Positions 49,506-59,164 of a stretch of DNA of 64,000 bases are shown here, in pieces (the stretch's first letter is position 1; each line of letters begins with the position of its first letter). Made by a program: the position numbers and the translations under genes. Below the pieces are notes generated by a model that was given only the letters and a program-made list of their open reading frames with translations, did not search any database and was not told the origin of the DNA. Origin of the DNA: Metaruminococcus_A sp964607135 (GTDB taxonomy: Bacteria; Bacillota; Clostridia; Oscillospirales; Ruminococcaceae); contig CAZSIV010000007.1 of assembly GCA_964607135.1 (NCBI GenBank), positions 18,661 through 82,660 of the forward strand, in the 5' to 3' direction.

Positions 49506-51482
49506 TCACTCCACCCTCGAAGTCAGCGTTTCATAATAGTGATCGATCGCCTCCAGCAGCTTTTCCTTCGCTTCCTCTGCGGTCACATCCTTTAGCTGGG
49601 CGCCCGCCATCGTATGATGCCCGCCGCCGCCCAAGTACTCCATCACCACCTGGACGTTCAGCTCGCCCATCGACCGGGCCGACAGGCTGATTCCGCTGCC
49701 CGTGTTGTAGATCACAAAGGATGCCGCCACCTCGTTGATTCCCAGCAGCTCATCTGCCGCCTGGGGAGCGACGATCCGGATATCCTCAAAATTCTGGGAG
49801 CTGACCGCGATCGCGCAGTTGCGGTATATTTCCGCATTCTGCACCAAGCTGGAGCGGCGCTGGTAATCGTCCATCGTACTGGAGAACAGCTTCCTGACTG
49901 CGACGGTATCCGCGCCGATCCGGCGGAGATAAGCCGCCGCCTCGAAGGTGCGGACTCCCGTGCGGATGGCGAAATTGCGGGTGTCCAGCATGATGCCGGA
50001 AAGGAGGGCATCCGCATCCTCCCGGGTGGGGCGGCAGCGGTCTCCGAAATACTGCAGCAGCTCCGACACCATCTCCGACGTGGAGGATGCAAACGGCTCG
50101 TGATGAAAGATCACGGCGTTGTCGATGTAGTTGACCATCTTGCGATGGTGGTCGATCACGACCACGTTTTTGCACAGCTTATAAAGCTCGTTCGACTCCA
50201 CGAACAGGGGGTTGTGGGTATCCACAATAATCAAAAGGGTTCTGCGGGAGACGTAATCCTTTGCGACATCCGGGTGGACGAACAGATTTTCCGCCCCGTT
50301 TTCGCTCACCTTCGCGATCAGCGACGAGGCGAGGGAAGATTTCCGATCGATTGCGATGATCGCCGGCTTTCCCAGTCTCCGGATCGCCTGCGCCAGCGCG
50401 ACCGCGCTGCCGACACAGTCCAGGTCGGACGCATGGTGGCCCATCACAATCACATTTTCACTGGTTTCCACCAGTTCCAGAAGGGCAGTTGCAATGATCC
50501 TGCTTTTTACACGAGTGTGTTTTTCGATTCCCTTGGAAATTCCCCCGTAAAAGTCGTATCCGTTGACCGTCTTGACAACGGCCTGGTCGCCGCCCCGCCC
50601 CAGCGCCATATCGAGGGACTGCCGGGCGGCAGCCTCATTTTCGCTCATGCTTCCCCCTTCACACCCGACCCCGATGGAAAGGGTGGCGGGAACCCGCTCG
50701 TTTGCAATGATTTTTCGGGCGCTGTCGAGCAGGGCAAACCTGGTTTCCACGATTTTGTCCAGATGGCGTCGTTCCACCATAGCCAGATAGCGGTCATGGG
50801 AAAGGCGTTTGACAAAGCCGTTCGTCTCTGCGAAATAATTTTCGATCACCTGGTCGATTTCGCCGAGGATCTGCGACTTTTCGCTCTCTTTGGCGTTCTG
50901 AACCAGCTCGTCGTAATTGTCGATCACCAGAATCATGACACAGGGGCGGGAAAGCCGGTACTCCTGCGCAATATTTTTGAGGACAGTGTCGTCTACAAAA
51001 TAGAGTATATCCACCGGAACCTTGTGCGCTTCGGAATGGAACCCAAAAGCGGTGTAATGTTTTTCTCCGTAACTCAGTTCGACCCCACCGGAGGAATAAA
51101 ACTCCTCAACCGGGGCGCGGGAAATCTCATCCAAAGAAGAACCGTACAGGTCGTAATCCCCTAGGACGCGCTGGCGGAAGCTCTCGCTGTACCAAAGGAT
51201 TTCCCGTTTACCCCCGACGACCAGCGAAGGGAGCGGAAACCGGCTGAGCGCGTCCTGGTCGGGGGCGTCGAGCTGCCGGGCGATATCCGCCATCAGGCGG
51301 TAGGCATCCCGCCGGATCATACGGAAGCGAACCACCGTCACCAGCAGCACAACCAAAAATCCAACCGCAAAGGCCCACATCCACCGGCTTCCGGAAAAAA
51401 ACGAAGCGGCCGCCAATCCTCCGCAAATCAGCAGCAAAACCAGCAGACAAGCTTTCATTTGCCACATTTTTTTTGGATCCAT
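49506..51482 (-). CDS. gdpP: Cyclic-di-AMP phosphodiesterase GdpP
   Basis: A 658-residue membrane protein that hydrolyses the second messenger c-di-AMP. Two N-terminal helices (about 10-50) are followed by a PAS-like domain, a degenerate GGDEF domain (about 170-300, lacking the GGDEF sequence) and a DHH/DHHA1 phosphodiesterase part with VIVMGHHASDLDCVGSAVAL, VVVIDHHRKMVNYI and the C-terminal YLGGGGHHTMAGAQL. ATG 51482 lies 7 bases after GGGGTGG. The order gdpP-rplI-dnaB is known from Bacillus and other Firmicutes. Confidence 0.96.
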   Translation of the reverse strand: MDPKKMWQMKACLLVLLLICGGLAAASFFSGSRWMWAFAVGFLVVLLVTVVRFRMIRRDAYRLMADIARQLDAPDQDALSRFPLPSLVVGGKREILWYSESFRQRVLGDYDLYGSSLDEISRAPVEEFYSSGGVELSYGEKHYTAFGFHSEAHKVPVDILYFVDDTVLKNIAQEYRLSRPCVMILVIDNYDELVQNAKESEKSQILGEIDQVIENYFAETNGFVKRLSHDRYLAMVERRHLDKIVETRFALLDSARKIIANERVPATLSIGVGCEGGSMSENEAAARQSLDMALGRGGDQAVVKTVNGYDFYGGISKGIEKHTRVKSRIIATALLELVETSENVIVMGHHASDLDCVGSAVALAQAIRRLGKPAIIAIDRKSSLASSLIAKVSENGAENLFVHPDVAKDYVSRRTLLIIVDTHNPLFVESNELYKLCKNVVVIDHHRKMVNYIDNAVIFHHEPFASSTSEMVSELLQYFGDRCRPTREDADALLSGIMLDTRNFAIRTGVRTFEAAAYLRRIGADTVAVRKLFSSTMDDYQRRSSLVQNAEIYRNCAIAVSSQNFEDIRIVAPQAADELLGINEVAASFVIYNTGSGISLSARSMGELNVQVVMEYLGGGGHHTMAGAQLKDVTAEEAKEKLLEAIDHYYETLTSRVE

Positions 51483-51579
51483 CGGCAGCCACCCCAATTT
51501 CTCAAACAGTCTTTTCCTTATTTTACATCATACGCTGGTAAGTTTCAATAAAATTCGGAAATTAATCGAGGCAGACGGG

Positions 51580-53478
51580 TTAAATTTCCATGATGATCGG
51601 CAGGATCATCGGCGCCCTTTTGGTTTTTTTATAGATAAAATTGGAGAGATTGTCCTTGATCTCGGTTTTAATCATCCCCCACTCCCGGACGGAGCGGGCG
51701 GAACAGTCGTCCAGCACGCCGGCAATCCGCAGCCGAGCTTCCTCCATCAGTTCCTCCGACTCGCGGACATAGACGAACCCGCGGGAGACGATATCCGGGC
51801 CCGCCACCACTTCGCCCGTGGTGCCGTTCATCGTGACCACCACAATGATCAGGCCGTCCTGTGCCAAATGCTTCCGGTCCCGCAGAACGATGGAGCCGAC
51901 GTCGCCGACGCCGTAGCCGTCGACGAAGACGCGGCCCGCCTGCACCGTGCCGGTCGTCTTCATTTCAACCCCGTCGAGCTCGATAACCTGCCCGATATCG
52001 CCGATGAGGATATTGGACGGCGGGATTCCCACCGCCTGGGCCGTCTGGCTGTGCTTTTTCAAGTGCTTGTATTCGCCGTGAACCGGGATGAAGAACTTCG
52101 GCTTGACTAAGGAGAGCATCAGCTTCTGCTCATCCTGGCAGGCGTGGCCGGACACATGAACGTCGTACATCTTTTCAAAGACAACCTCGGCCCCAAGCCG
52201 CATCAGCTCGTTGATGACGCGGTTGACGTGCTTCTCGTTCCCGGGAATCGGCGTGGCGGAGATGATAATGAAGTCATCCGACGAAACCGCGACCTTCCGG
52301 TGTTCCCCCGCCGCCATCCGGGAGAGGGCCGACATCGGCTCTCCCTGGCTCCCGGTGGTGATGATAATCAGCTTTTCGTCCGGGTAGCGGCCGATCGCGT
52401 CGATGTCGATCATGACCCCATCCGGGATATGGAGATATCCCAGCTCTAAAGCGACGTTGACCACGTTGACCATGCTGCGTCCCGAAACCGCAACCTTCCT
52501 GCCGGAGCGGACTGCGTTGTCGACAATCTGCTGCACCCGGTGGATGTTGGATGAAAAGGTCGCAATGATGATCCTCCGATCTTCCGCCTGCTTGAAAAGC
52601 CGCTCAAAGGATTCGCCCACCTTCCGCTCGCTCATGGTGGAGCCGGGGCGCTCGGAGTTGGTGGAGTCGGAGAGGAGGCAGAGAACCCCTCGGTTCCCGA
52701 GTTCCGCAAACCGTGCCAGGTCGATGATCTCGCCCTGAATCGGGGAAAAGTCCACCTTGAAGTCCCCGGTCTGAACAATGATGCCGGCAGGGGTGTAGAT
52801 CGCAAAGGCGACCGCGTCGGGGATCGAATGGTTGACCGGGATGACCTCGACCGACATGCAGCCCATCTTGATCATATCGTGCGGCTTGACGACATTCAGG
52901 GTCGTGGAGCGGAGCAGGCCGTGCTCCTTGAGCTTCCCTTCGACCAGCCCAAGGGTCAGGCGGGTGCCATAAACCGGGACGTTGATCTTCTTTAAAAGAT
53001 AGGCGAGGCCGCCGATATGGTCCTCGTGCCCGTGGGTGAGGAAGATCCCCCGCACCCGATCTTTGTTCTTTTCGACATAAGTAAAATCAGGGATGACGAT
53101 GTCGACGCCCAGCATGTCTGCATCTGGGAAGGCAAGGCCGCAGTCCACGATGAACAGATCCTGCCCGCATTCGTAGCAGGTCATATTCTTCCCGATCTCG
53201 TTGAGGCCCCCCAGCGGGATGATCCGCACCGGCGTTTTCCGGCGCTCCCGCGCGTTCTGCCTGCCTCCTGTTTTCTTCCTTCCGCCGGTTTGGGTGTTCC
53301 GCGCCGTTTTCTTCTGCACGCTCTCAGCGGCCGGTTCCTTTCCACCCGAAGCTGCTTTCGCCGCCGTTTTATTTTTCTGATTGTTTTTGGAGGGATTCGG
53401 CTTTCTGCGAGGCACTCTTTTTTTCGGCTGTGTTTCGTCGGCCGGAGCCGTCTGAATCTGTTTGTTTTTTTCTTCCAT
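51580..53478 (-). CDS. rnj: Ribonuclease J
   Basis: A 632-residue metallo-beta-lactamase/beta-CASP nuclease with endo- and 5'-exonuclease activity in RNA decay and maturation. The zinc motif GIFLTHGHEDHIGGLAYLL is at about residues 145-163. NHSIPDAVAF, QTGDFKVDF, SDSTNSERPG, SGHACQDEQKLM and KPKFFIPVHGEYKHLKKH follow. An 80-residue, highly basic, probably unstructured N-terminal extension (KKRVPRRKPNPSKNNQKN and similar) is an addition to the usual roughly 555-residue core and may help RNA binding. Confidence 0.95.
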   Translation of the reverse strand: MEEKNKQIQTAPADETQPKKRVPRRKPNPSKNNQKNKTAAKAASGGKEPAAESVQKKTARNTQTGGRKKTGGRQNARERRKTPVRIIPLGGLNEIGKNMTCYECGQDLFIVDCGLAFPDADMLGVDIVIPDFTYVEKNKDRVRGIFLTHGHEDHIGGLAYLLKKINVPVYGTRLTLGLVEGKLKEHGLLRSTTLNVVKPHDMIKMGCMSVEVIPVNHSIPDAVAFAIYTPAGIIVQTGDFKVDFSPIQGEIIDLARFAELGNRGVLCLLSDSTNSERPGSTMSERKVGESFERLFKQAEDRRIIIATFSSNIHRVQQIVDNAVRSGRKVAVSGRSMVNVVNVALELGYLHIPDGVMIDIDAIGRYPDEKLIIITTGSQGEPMSALSRMAAGEHRKVAVSSDDFIIISATPIPGNEKHVNRVINELMRLGAEVVFEKMYDVHVSGHACQDEQKLMLSLVKPKFFIPVHGEYKHLKKHSQTAQAVGIPPSNILIGDIGQVIELDGVEMKTTGTVQAGRVFVDGYGVGDVGSIVLRDRKHLAQDGLIIVVVTMNGTTGEVVAGPDIVSRGFVYVRESEELMEEARLRIAGVLDDCSARSVREWGMIKTEIKDNLSNFIYKKTKRAPMILPIIMEI

Positions 53479-54052
53479 AAATACCTCTTTTCATTCTTTG
53501 CGCCACCGACCGGAAAAGGCAATCTGCTTACAGGCAGATGAAAATGCCGCGCAGCATCTCCGGCTGGGCGGAAGCTCTTCTGAGCCTGCTATTTCGCATC
53601 TTCCGCCGGACCCCCGCGGCTTTTTGAAAAAACGCAGAATCCTGCGGCAAAACGACGCCTGGAAATTCGCTTTTTCCGACCAGGCGCGCCGTCTGTGCCA
53701 ATCAGTGGCTTGACCAACTGTTTTTTCAGTGCGATTTTTTTCGATCAGGAAAGCGCCTATAAAAAGGCATAAAACAAACCAAAGCAGAGCAAAAACACGC
53801 CGCTTTCAGAAAAACCGTTCCTGATTATGTAGGCAGGATACAAACAGAAAAGGGCACGAAACGCACCCTTTTCCTCTGTGCTCATCCGCCTGCTCTGCGC
53901 TTCTCATGAGAAAAATGAAAGGTGTGAAAAGAAACGCAAATGAAAATAAAATCTCAACCGAACATATTAATATGGTTTTAGTTTACCTGTTTCACCAGAA
54001 AATGTCAAGCGTCCGGCTCACCCCGAAAAAGAAGAGAACGACAACCGCAGTA
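53479..54052. other. Intergenic region of about 570 bases, no gene seen
   Basis: Between RNase J and the upstream fusion gene. No convincing open frame, promoter or RNA motif was recognised. The part up to about 53720 is GC-rich, the rest AT-rich. A weak hairpin is listed separately at 53848. Part of it must hold the promoter of the RNase J unit. Confidence 0.45.
53848..53872 (-). terminator. Weak hairpin, possible terminator of the fusion gene
   Basis: AAAAGGG (53848-53854) pairs with CCCTTTT (53866-53872) around an 11-base loop, about 180 bases after the minus-strand gene ending at 54053. Short stem and few T make it uncertain. Confidence 0.35.
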
Positions 54053-56350
54053 TTAACAAAGCGGTCCCTTTTTAATCAGGTCTTCATAAAATCCGCAGAG
54101 TTCCTCCGCAGTTTCGCTGTCCCGGCTCTCCGCGTAGATGAAAAGCCCCCGCCCCGATTTGGCCGGGCGAAACAGCAGCTCCCCCCGCCGGTCACGCAGG
54201 CGGACACCTTCGCCGATCCCGCTCGAAACCGCACCGATCCTTTTGAAAATCTCGGAGGTTTTCTCCTCCGTCTCCACCCGCCGGACGGCGGTGGAAAAGG
54301 CGGGGATCGCGTCGAGCGCTTCCGCCAGTGTCCGGCCGCTCTCCTTCAAACAGCGGAGCAGCCCCACCGCAAGGAGGAGCCCATCCTCCGCAAAGGGTTC
54401 CGCAGAGGCTAAAGACCGGGCCCGTTCATCCGAGCGGTCGCAGGGGCAGGCGGCATACCGGTAGGCCCTGTGTCCATATCGCTCCGCAAGCTCGTCCACA
54501 GCGGCTAAAAGGGTGTTGGGGATCGACACATCCTCCCCCCTGTCAAAGTGCGCGGCACAGACCAGCGCGATCAGCCGCTCGTGTGGAACATATCCGGCGG
54601 CCTCGTCAAAGACGGACAGGCGGATGCCGTCCCCCGAAATACCGAGGAACGGGCCGGACGAGAGCCTACAACCCAGCCTCCCCAGTACCCGACGCAGCAG
54701 CTTTCCCGCCGGGGAGAGCGGATATTTTAAGCGGATCGACACCCCTTCGAGGGATCCCCCTTTCCTGGCGAGGTAGGTCTCGTAAAGCTTTGCCATCCCG
54801 CTGAAGTCCGTTTCCCGCCCAAACCCGGCGGGCCCCGCCTTTTTATACTCCCCCCGGTTGAGGTACCCCTCCAGCTTCCGCTCGTTTCCGCGGGTCATCG
54901 GAAGTCCGCCGTCCTGGCTGAGCCGGAGGGAGACATGGTCGTTTTCCAGGCAGATATAAACCCCGAAGTCGCAGCCCCCCTGGTTGAGACAGTAGCGAAA
55001 CTGCGGGAGGATTCCCGCGCCGAACCGCCATCCTTCCGCCCCGGATGCTGAAATTCCGGCGAGAAGGGCGCGTTCCAGAGAAGCGGCCGCCCCGCTTCCG
55101 TCGTTTCCCACACCGATGATGGCGTTCTGCTTCAAGCTCCCGAGGGCGGAACCGAGGGTCGCGCAGAACTGCGGGGTGATCGTGCTCCCGAGTTCGCCTT
55201 CGATCCCGTCCTCCTCACAGATGATCTCCCGGACATCCCCCTGCTGGAGATTGCTTTTTAGCTCCATTCCGACAGGGACGGTCTTATAGTCCCACACCTT
55301 GACCCGCGGATGGACAGAAGCGCGGGCGGAGACGACGGCGCGCCGTCCGACCACGGCGTATTCGAAGACGCCCGCACCGCTTTCCAAAACGGCATCCTCA
55401 CAGACGACTGCCTGATTCACACTGCAAAAGCTACCCACCGTTGCGCCCGGAAGGAGGATGCCGCCCCGGATTTTGCTCCCCTGCCCAACCGAAACATTGT
55501 CGCAGAGCACACTTCCTTCCCCAAGCGTCACACCCTCTCCAAGTGTCACGTTTCTGCCGATGTAAACCGGCGGAGCGATCTTCGTCCCCGGCGGGCAGTC
55601 CGCCGCGTCCTCAGAACGGTGAACCGCCCCGGAGAGCTCGCAGTCCACCTTTCCCTCCAGCATGTCCCGCTGGCAGTCGATATAGCTTTTGATATCGCCG
55701 ATATCCTTCCAGTAGCCTTTGGCTTCATAGGCGCAGAGCGGCATCCCGCGCCGGAGCATTTCGGGGAAGATGTCAAAGGAAAAGTCGGAGGGCTTTCCAT
55801 CCGGGATCAAGTCCAAAACCGCAGGCGACAGGATGTAAATCCCGGTGTTCGCAAGCCCCGTCACACAGTTGAGGCGGGACGGCTTTTCCAAAAAGCCGGT
55901 GATCCGTCCGCCCTCTCCCATCTGGACGAGCCCGTACTCGCGCGGATCCTCCACCTGGGTTACGACAAGGGTGGCGGCCGCCTTCGCCTGTTTGTGGAAT
56001 GCAAAGGCGGCGGTCAGGTCGAAGTCGCACATTGCATCGCCGCTGATGACGAGGAAATCCCCCTCTGTTTTCGCCGCATTTTTCACGCTCCCCGCCGTGC
56101 CGAGCGGCTTGTCCTCATAGGCGAAGGAAAGGGGAATCCCCTTGTACTCCCCGCCGGGAAAATGGGCTTCCAACCGGTCCGCCAGGTACATTAAGGTCAG
56201 CACGGCGGAATCGCAGTCGTGTTTCTTGAGCAGGTCGAGGATATAATCGACAACCGGGCGGCCGCAGAGCGGGGCGAGCGGTTTTGGAATCTCACAGGTG
56301 AGCGGGCGCAGGCGGCTGCCTTCTCCGCCCGCCATAATGACAGCATACAT
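54053..56350 (-). CDS. NDP-sugar pyrophosphorylase / phosphoglucomutase-like fusion, mutase part degenerate
   Basis: A 765-residue three-part protein. The N-terminal nucleotidyltransferase (about 1-230) has VIMAGGEGSRLRPLTCEIPKPL and the Asp motif VISGDAMCDFDL, so transfer of a nucleotide to a sugar 1-phosphate is likely. A left-handed beta-helix of hexapeptide repeats follows (about 255-360). The C-terminal 390 residues align with phosphoglucomutase/phosphomannomutase (VGNDGSGAAASLERALLAGI), but the catalytic loop expected as TASHNP is replaced (ICLENDHVS) and the metal loop DGDxDR reads SGDGIR. The mutase part is probably regulatory or inactive. The whole belongs to the mannose-1-phosphate guanylyltransferase/mutase fusion type; the sugar cannot be named. 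Confidence 0.85.
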   Translation of the reverse strand: MYAVIMAGGEGSRLRPLTCEIPKPLAPLCGRPVVDYILDLLKKHDCDSAVLTLMYLADRLEAHFPGGEYKGIPLSFAYEDKPLGTAGSVKNAAKTEGDFLVISGDAMCDFDLTAAFAFHKQAKAAATLVVTQVEDPREYGLVQMGEGGRITGFLEKPSRLNCVTGLANTGIYILSPAVLDLIPDGKPSDFSFDIFPEMLRRGMPLCAYEAKGYWKDIGDIKSYIDCQRDMLEGKVDCELSGAVHRSEDAADCPPGTKIAPPVYIGRNVTLGEGVTLGEGSVLCDNVSVGQGSKIRGGILLPGATVGSFCSVNQAVVCEDAVLESGAGVFEYAVVGRRAVVSARASVHPRVKVWDYKTVPVGMELKSNLQQGDVREIICEEDGIEGELGSTITPQFCATLGSALGSLKQNAIIGVGNDGSGAAASLERALLAGISASGAEGWRFGAGILPQFRYCLNQGGCDFGVYICLENDHVSLRLSQDGGLPMTRGNERKLEGYLNRGEYKKAGPAGFGRETDFSGMAKLYETYLARKGGSLEGVSIRLKYPLSPAGKLLRRVLGRLGCRLSSGPFLGISGDGIRLSVFDEAAGYVPHERLIALVCAAHFDRGEDVSIPNTLLAAVDELAERYGHRAYRYAACPCDRSDERARSLASAEPFAEDGLLLAVGLLRCLKESGRTLAEALDAIPAFSTAVRRVETEEKTSEIFKRIGAVSSGIGEGVRLRDRRGELLFRPAKSGRGLFIYAESRDSETAEELCGFYEDLIKKGPLC

Positions 56351-56597
56351 AAATATCCGATCCTTTCAGGGCAGCCTGTTTCAAGCAGGCCGGTTTTTAG
56401 TATTATTGTCATTTTCCGCCTGGTTTATCAGCAAAAATATGTATAGGTTTTCTTGGTTTTCCTAGTGCCATTCCGCAAAATTTATGTTATACTAAAATAA
56501 GTTTAGGCTTCTTTCAGGCCTCTGAAATCAGAGGCAGCGATAGGCGGCGCGGCTTTTTAAAACATTGCCGCGCAAAAAAATTCTGAAGGTGAAAACT

Positions 56598-58055
56598 GTG
56601 AACAAAAACTATGACGTCATTGTTGTCGGAAGCGGCGTGGCAGGGCTCTACTGCGCCCTCAACCTCAAGCCGGACGCCAGGGTTTTGCTGCTGTGCAAGC
56701 GCCAGCTCACCCTGAGCAACTCCTCCTTAGCGCAGGGCGGGGTCGCCGCGGTCATCGACGAGGAAAACGACAGCATTACCTCCCACCAAAACGACACCCT
56801 CATCGCCGGCGGATTCAAAAACAACCCCGATTCTTTGCGCCTCCTCGTCACAAAGGGCCCGGAAGAGGTCCGGAAGCTCATCGACTACAACGTCGACTTC
56901 GACCGGGACGACAAAGGAAAGATCCACATGACCCTGGAAGGCGGGCACTCCAAGCCGCGGATTCTCCACCACAAGGACTGCACCGGCCGGGAAATCGTGG
57001 AAAAGCTGATCGAAGCGGTCAAAAAGCTCCCGAATGTAACCATCATGGAAGACACGATGGTCTGCGACCTGAAAAAGTCCGCGCACGGGTTCAGTGTCGA
57101 CGCTCTCCATGTCAAAGAAAACCGGCGGGTAACCTATTCCGCCCATTTCTGCCTCCTCGCGACCGGCGGAATCGGGCGGGTCTACAAATACACCACCAAC
57201 TCCAAAATCGCCACCGGGGACGGGATCGCCCTCGCTTACCGGATGGGTGCGAAGATCAAAAATCTCCACCTGGTGCAGTTTCATCCGACGGCGTTCAACA
57301 ACGCCGACACCCGCGAGTGTTTCCTGATCTCCGAATCGGTTCGGGGAGAAGGCGCCTACCTGCTCAACTGCAACCGGGAGCGATTTATGGACCGGTATGA
57401 CGAGCGGCTGGAGCTCGCCCCCCGCGACGTGGTCTCCAACGCGATCATCAAAGAGGAACAGCGGGTCGGGAGCGACCGATTTTTCCTTGATATCACCTAT
57501 AAGCCTGCGGATTTCATCCGCGGCCGGTTCCCGATGATTTACCAGAACCTGATGGATCAGGGGTATGATATGACCAAGGACTTGATCCCCGTTTATCCCT
57601 GCCAGCACTACCTGATGGGCGGCATCGACGTGGGCCTCCACGGGGAGACCAGCATCGACGGGCTTTACGCTGCGGGCGAGTGCTCTCACACCGGCGTTCA
57701 CGGGAACAACCGGCTAGCCAGCAATTCTCTGCTGGAGGCGCTGGTTTTTTCCAAGCAGGCGGCGCTTGATATCAACCGCCGGCTGGAAGAGCCGCTGCCC
57801 GCGCTTTCTCCCTATGACTTTCCGGCGCAGGAAAGCCCTCTGCCGCTGCCGAAGGGAATCCGCACCGAAGTGCGGGGAATCATGCAGAAGGCCCATTTCG
57901 TCGTCCCCAACCCGGCGGAGGCCCTGCGCGGCTTCGAGCGGCTGCGGGAGCTGAAAAACCTTCTGAATGAAGGCAACTTTGAAATAACGCCGGATTTTGT
58001 TGAAGCGCGGTCGTTGACAACCGTTGCCTACCTGATGCTCAAAGAAGTGATCTGA
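56598..58055 (+). CDS. nadB: L-aspartate oxidase
   Basis: A 485-residue flavoprotein oxidising L-aspartate to iminoaspartate for NAD synthesis. FAD-binding YDVIVVGSGVAGLYCALNL at the start; SSLAQGGVAA, GGHSKPRILHHKDCTG, HLVQFHPTA, ESVRGEGAYLLN and the C-terminal YAAGECSHTGVHGNNRLASNSLLEALVF are family motifs, with active-site His and Arg positions present. GTG 56598 is the likely start (GAAGGTG upstream). In an anaerobe fumarate would be the electron acceptor. nadC follows after 114 bases; nadA is not adjacent. Confidence 0.95.
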   Translation: MNKNYDVIVVGSGVAGLYCALNLKPDARVLLLCKRQLTLSNSSLAQGGVAAVIDEENDSITSHQNDTLIAGGFKNNPDSLRLLVTKGPEEVRKLIDYNVDFDRDDKGKIHMTLEGGHSKPRILHHKDCTGREIVEKLIEAVKKLPNVTIMEDTMVCDLKKSAHGFSVDALHVKENRRVTYSAHFCLLATGGIGRVYKYTTNSKIATGDGIALAYRMGAKIKNLHLVQFHPTAFNNADTRECFLISESVRGEGAYLLNCNRERFMDRYDERLELAPRDVVSNAIIKEEQRVGSDRFFLDITYKPADFIRGRFPMIYQNLMDQGYDMTKDLIPVYPCQHYLMGGIDVGLHGETSIDGLYAAGECSHTGVHGNNRLASNSLLEALVFSKQAALDINRRLEEPLPALSPYDFPAQESPLPLPKGIRTEVRGIMQKAHFVVPNPAEALRGFERLRELKNLLNEGNFEITPDFVEARSLTTVAYLMLKEVI

Positions 58056-58169
58056 TCCGAAGTTTGTCCCTAAATTTATGTTTTACCGAACCGATCAATA
58101 ATTTACAGGAAAGGAACCATACCGGGTGCACCATCCTTTTCGGCGCCGAGGTATGGGGGATTATGTGTT

Positions 58170-59018
58170 ATGAAATTACCGCAGTTTTATGTGGATGACC
58201 TGATCAAACGGGCGATTTCGGAGGATATCAATTATATCGACGTGACGACCGATTACCTCATCCCGGAGGGGAGCGTTTCCAGCGCCCGGCTGATCTCGAA
58301 GGACGAGGGGATTGTCGCCGGGATCGAGATCGGGATGCGGGTGTTCGAGCTCCTCGACAGCGGGGTGGAATACACCATACTCAAGCCGGACGGCTCCTCT
58401 GTTTCCAAAGGGGACGTGATCGCCGAGCTGAAAGGGAGCACCGCCTCTCTTCTCAAAGGGGAGCGGACTGCTTTGAACCTGATCCAGCATCTCTCCGGCA
58501 TCGCAACCGCGACCAATCAGTGCGTCAAGCTGGTCGAAGGAACCAACGCCTCGATCGCCGAGACCCGAAAAACCCTGCCGGGGCTCCGCCCGCTTCAAAA
58601 ATATGCCGTCGTCACCGGCGGCGGCGTCAACCACCGCTACAACTTAAGCGATGCGGCGATGCTCAAGGACAACCACATCGACGCCTACGGCTCTCTCACC
58701 AAGGCTGTGGAGGCGCTCCGCTCCAAAGTCGGCCACATGGTGAAGATTGAGGTGGAGACCCGCAGCCTGGAGGAGCTTCAGGATGCGCTTGCCGTGGGAG
58801 CGGACGTCATCATGCTGGACAACATGGACTGTGCCACGATGAAACAGGCGGTCGAGCTCACAAACGGCCGGGCCAAGCTGGAGGCATCCGGAAACATCAC
58901 CCGTGAAAACATCCGGGAGGTTGCGGAAACCGGGGTGGACATCATCTCCCTCGGGGCGCTGACCCACTCGGTCAAATGCTTTGACATCTCGATGAAGATT
59001 CAGGGGGAAACCGCCTGA
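58170..59018 (+). CDS. nadC: Nicotinate-nucleotide pyrophosphorylase (quinolinate phosphoribosyltransferase)
   Basis: A 282-residue enzyme converting quinolinate and PRPP to nicotinate mononucleotide. EDINYIDVTTDYLIP, LNLIQHLSGIATAT, ETRKTLPGLRPLQKYAVVTG, GGVNHRYNLSDAAMLKDNHI and IMLDNMDCATMKQAV are the family motifs, with active-site Arg, Lys and Asp in place. It is downstream of nadB and ends before a terminator at 59123. Confidence 0.97.
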   Translation: MKLPQFYVDDLIKRAISEDINYIDVTTDYLIPEGSVSSARLISKDEGIVAGIEIGMRVFELLDSGVEYTILKPDGSSVSKGDVIAELKGSTASLLKGERTALNLIQHLSGIATATNQCVKLVEGTNASIAETRKTLPGLRPLQKYAVVTGGGVNHRYNLSDAAMLKDNHIDAYGSLTKAVEALRSKVGHMVKIEVETRSLEELQDALAVGADVIMLDNMDCATMKQAVELTNGRAKLEASGNITRENIREVAETGVDIISLGALTHSVKCFDISMKIQGETA

Positions 59019-59122
59019 ACCCGGGCGTCGCAAGCCTTCCGTTCAAACAGCGCCCTGCCCGCGCAGAGAGGGCAGCCCTTTCCCCGTTTACGGGATACAG
59101 GCCCCATCCATAAAAGCAGCTG

Positions 59123-59164
59123 AAGACCGCACCGAAGGACGACGCCTTTTGTGCGGTCTTTTTT
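59123..59164 (+). terminator. Terminator after nadC
   Basis: AAGACCGCAC (59123-59132) pairs with GTGCGGTCTT (59151-59160), followed by a T-run. The repeat array begins directly after it. Confidence 0.8.

Noticed and set aside
49614..51164. Plus-strand open frame of 516 codons opposite gdpP
   Set aside because: It is antisense to a well-supported gene and has no recognisable domain.
56545..56575. Terminator or attenuator before nadB
   Set aside because: GCGCGGC and GCCGCGC can pair, but the hairpin is followed by A, not T, on the plus strand and has no T-run on the minus strand.
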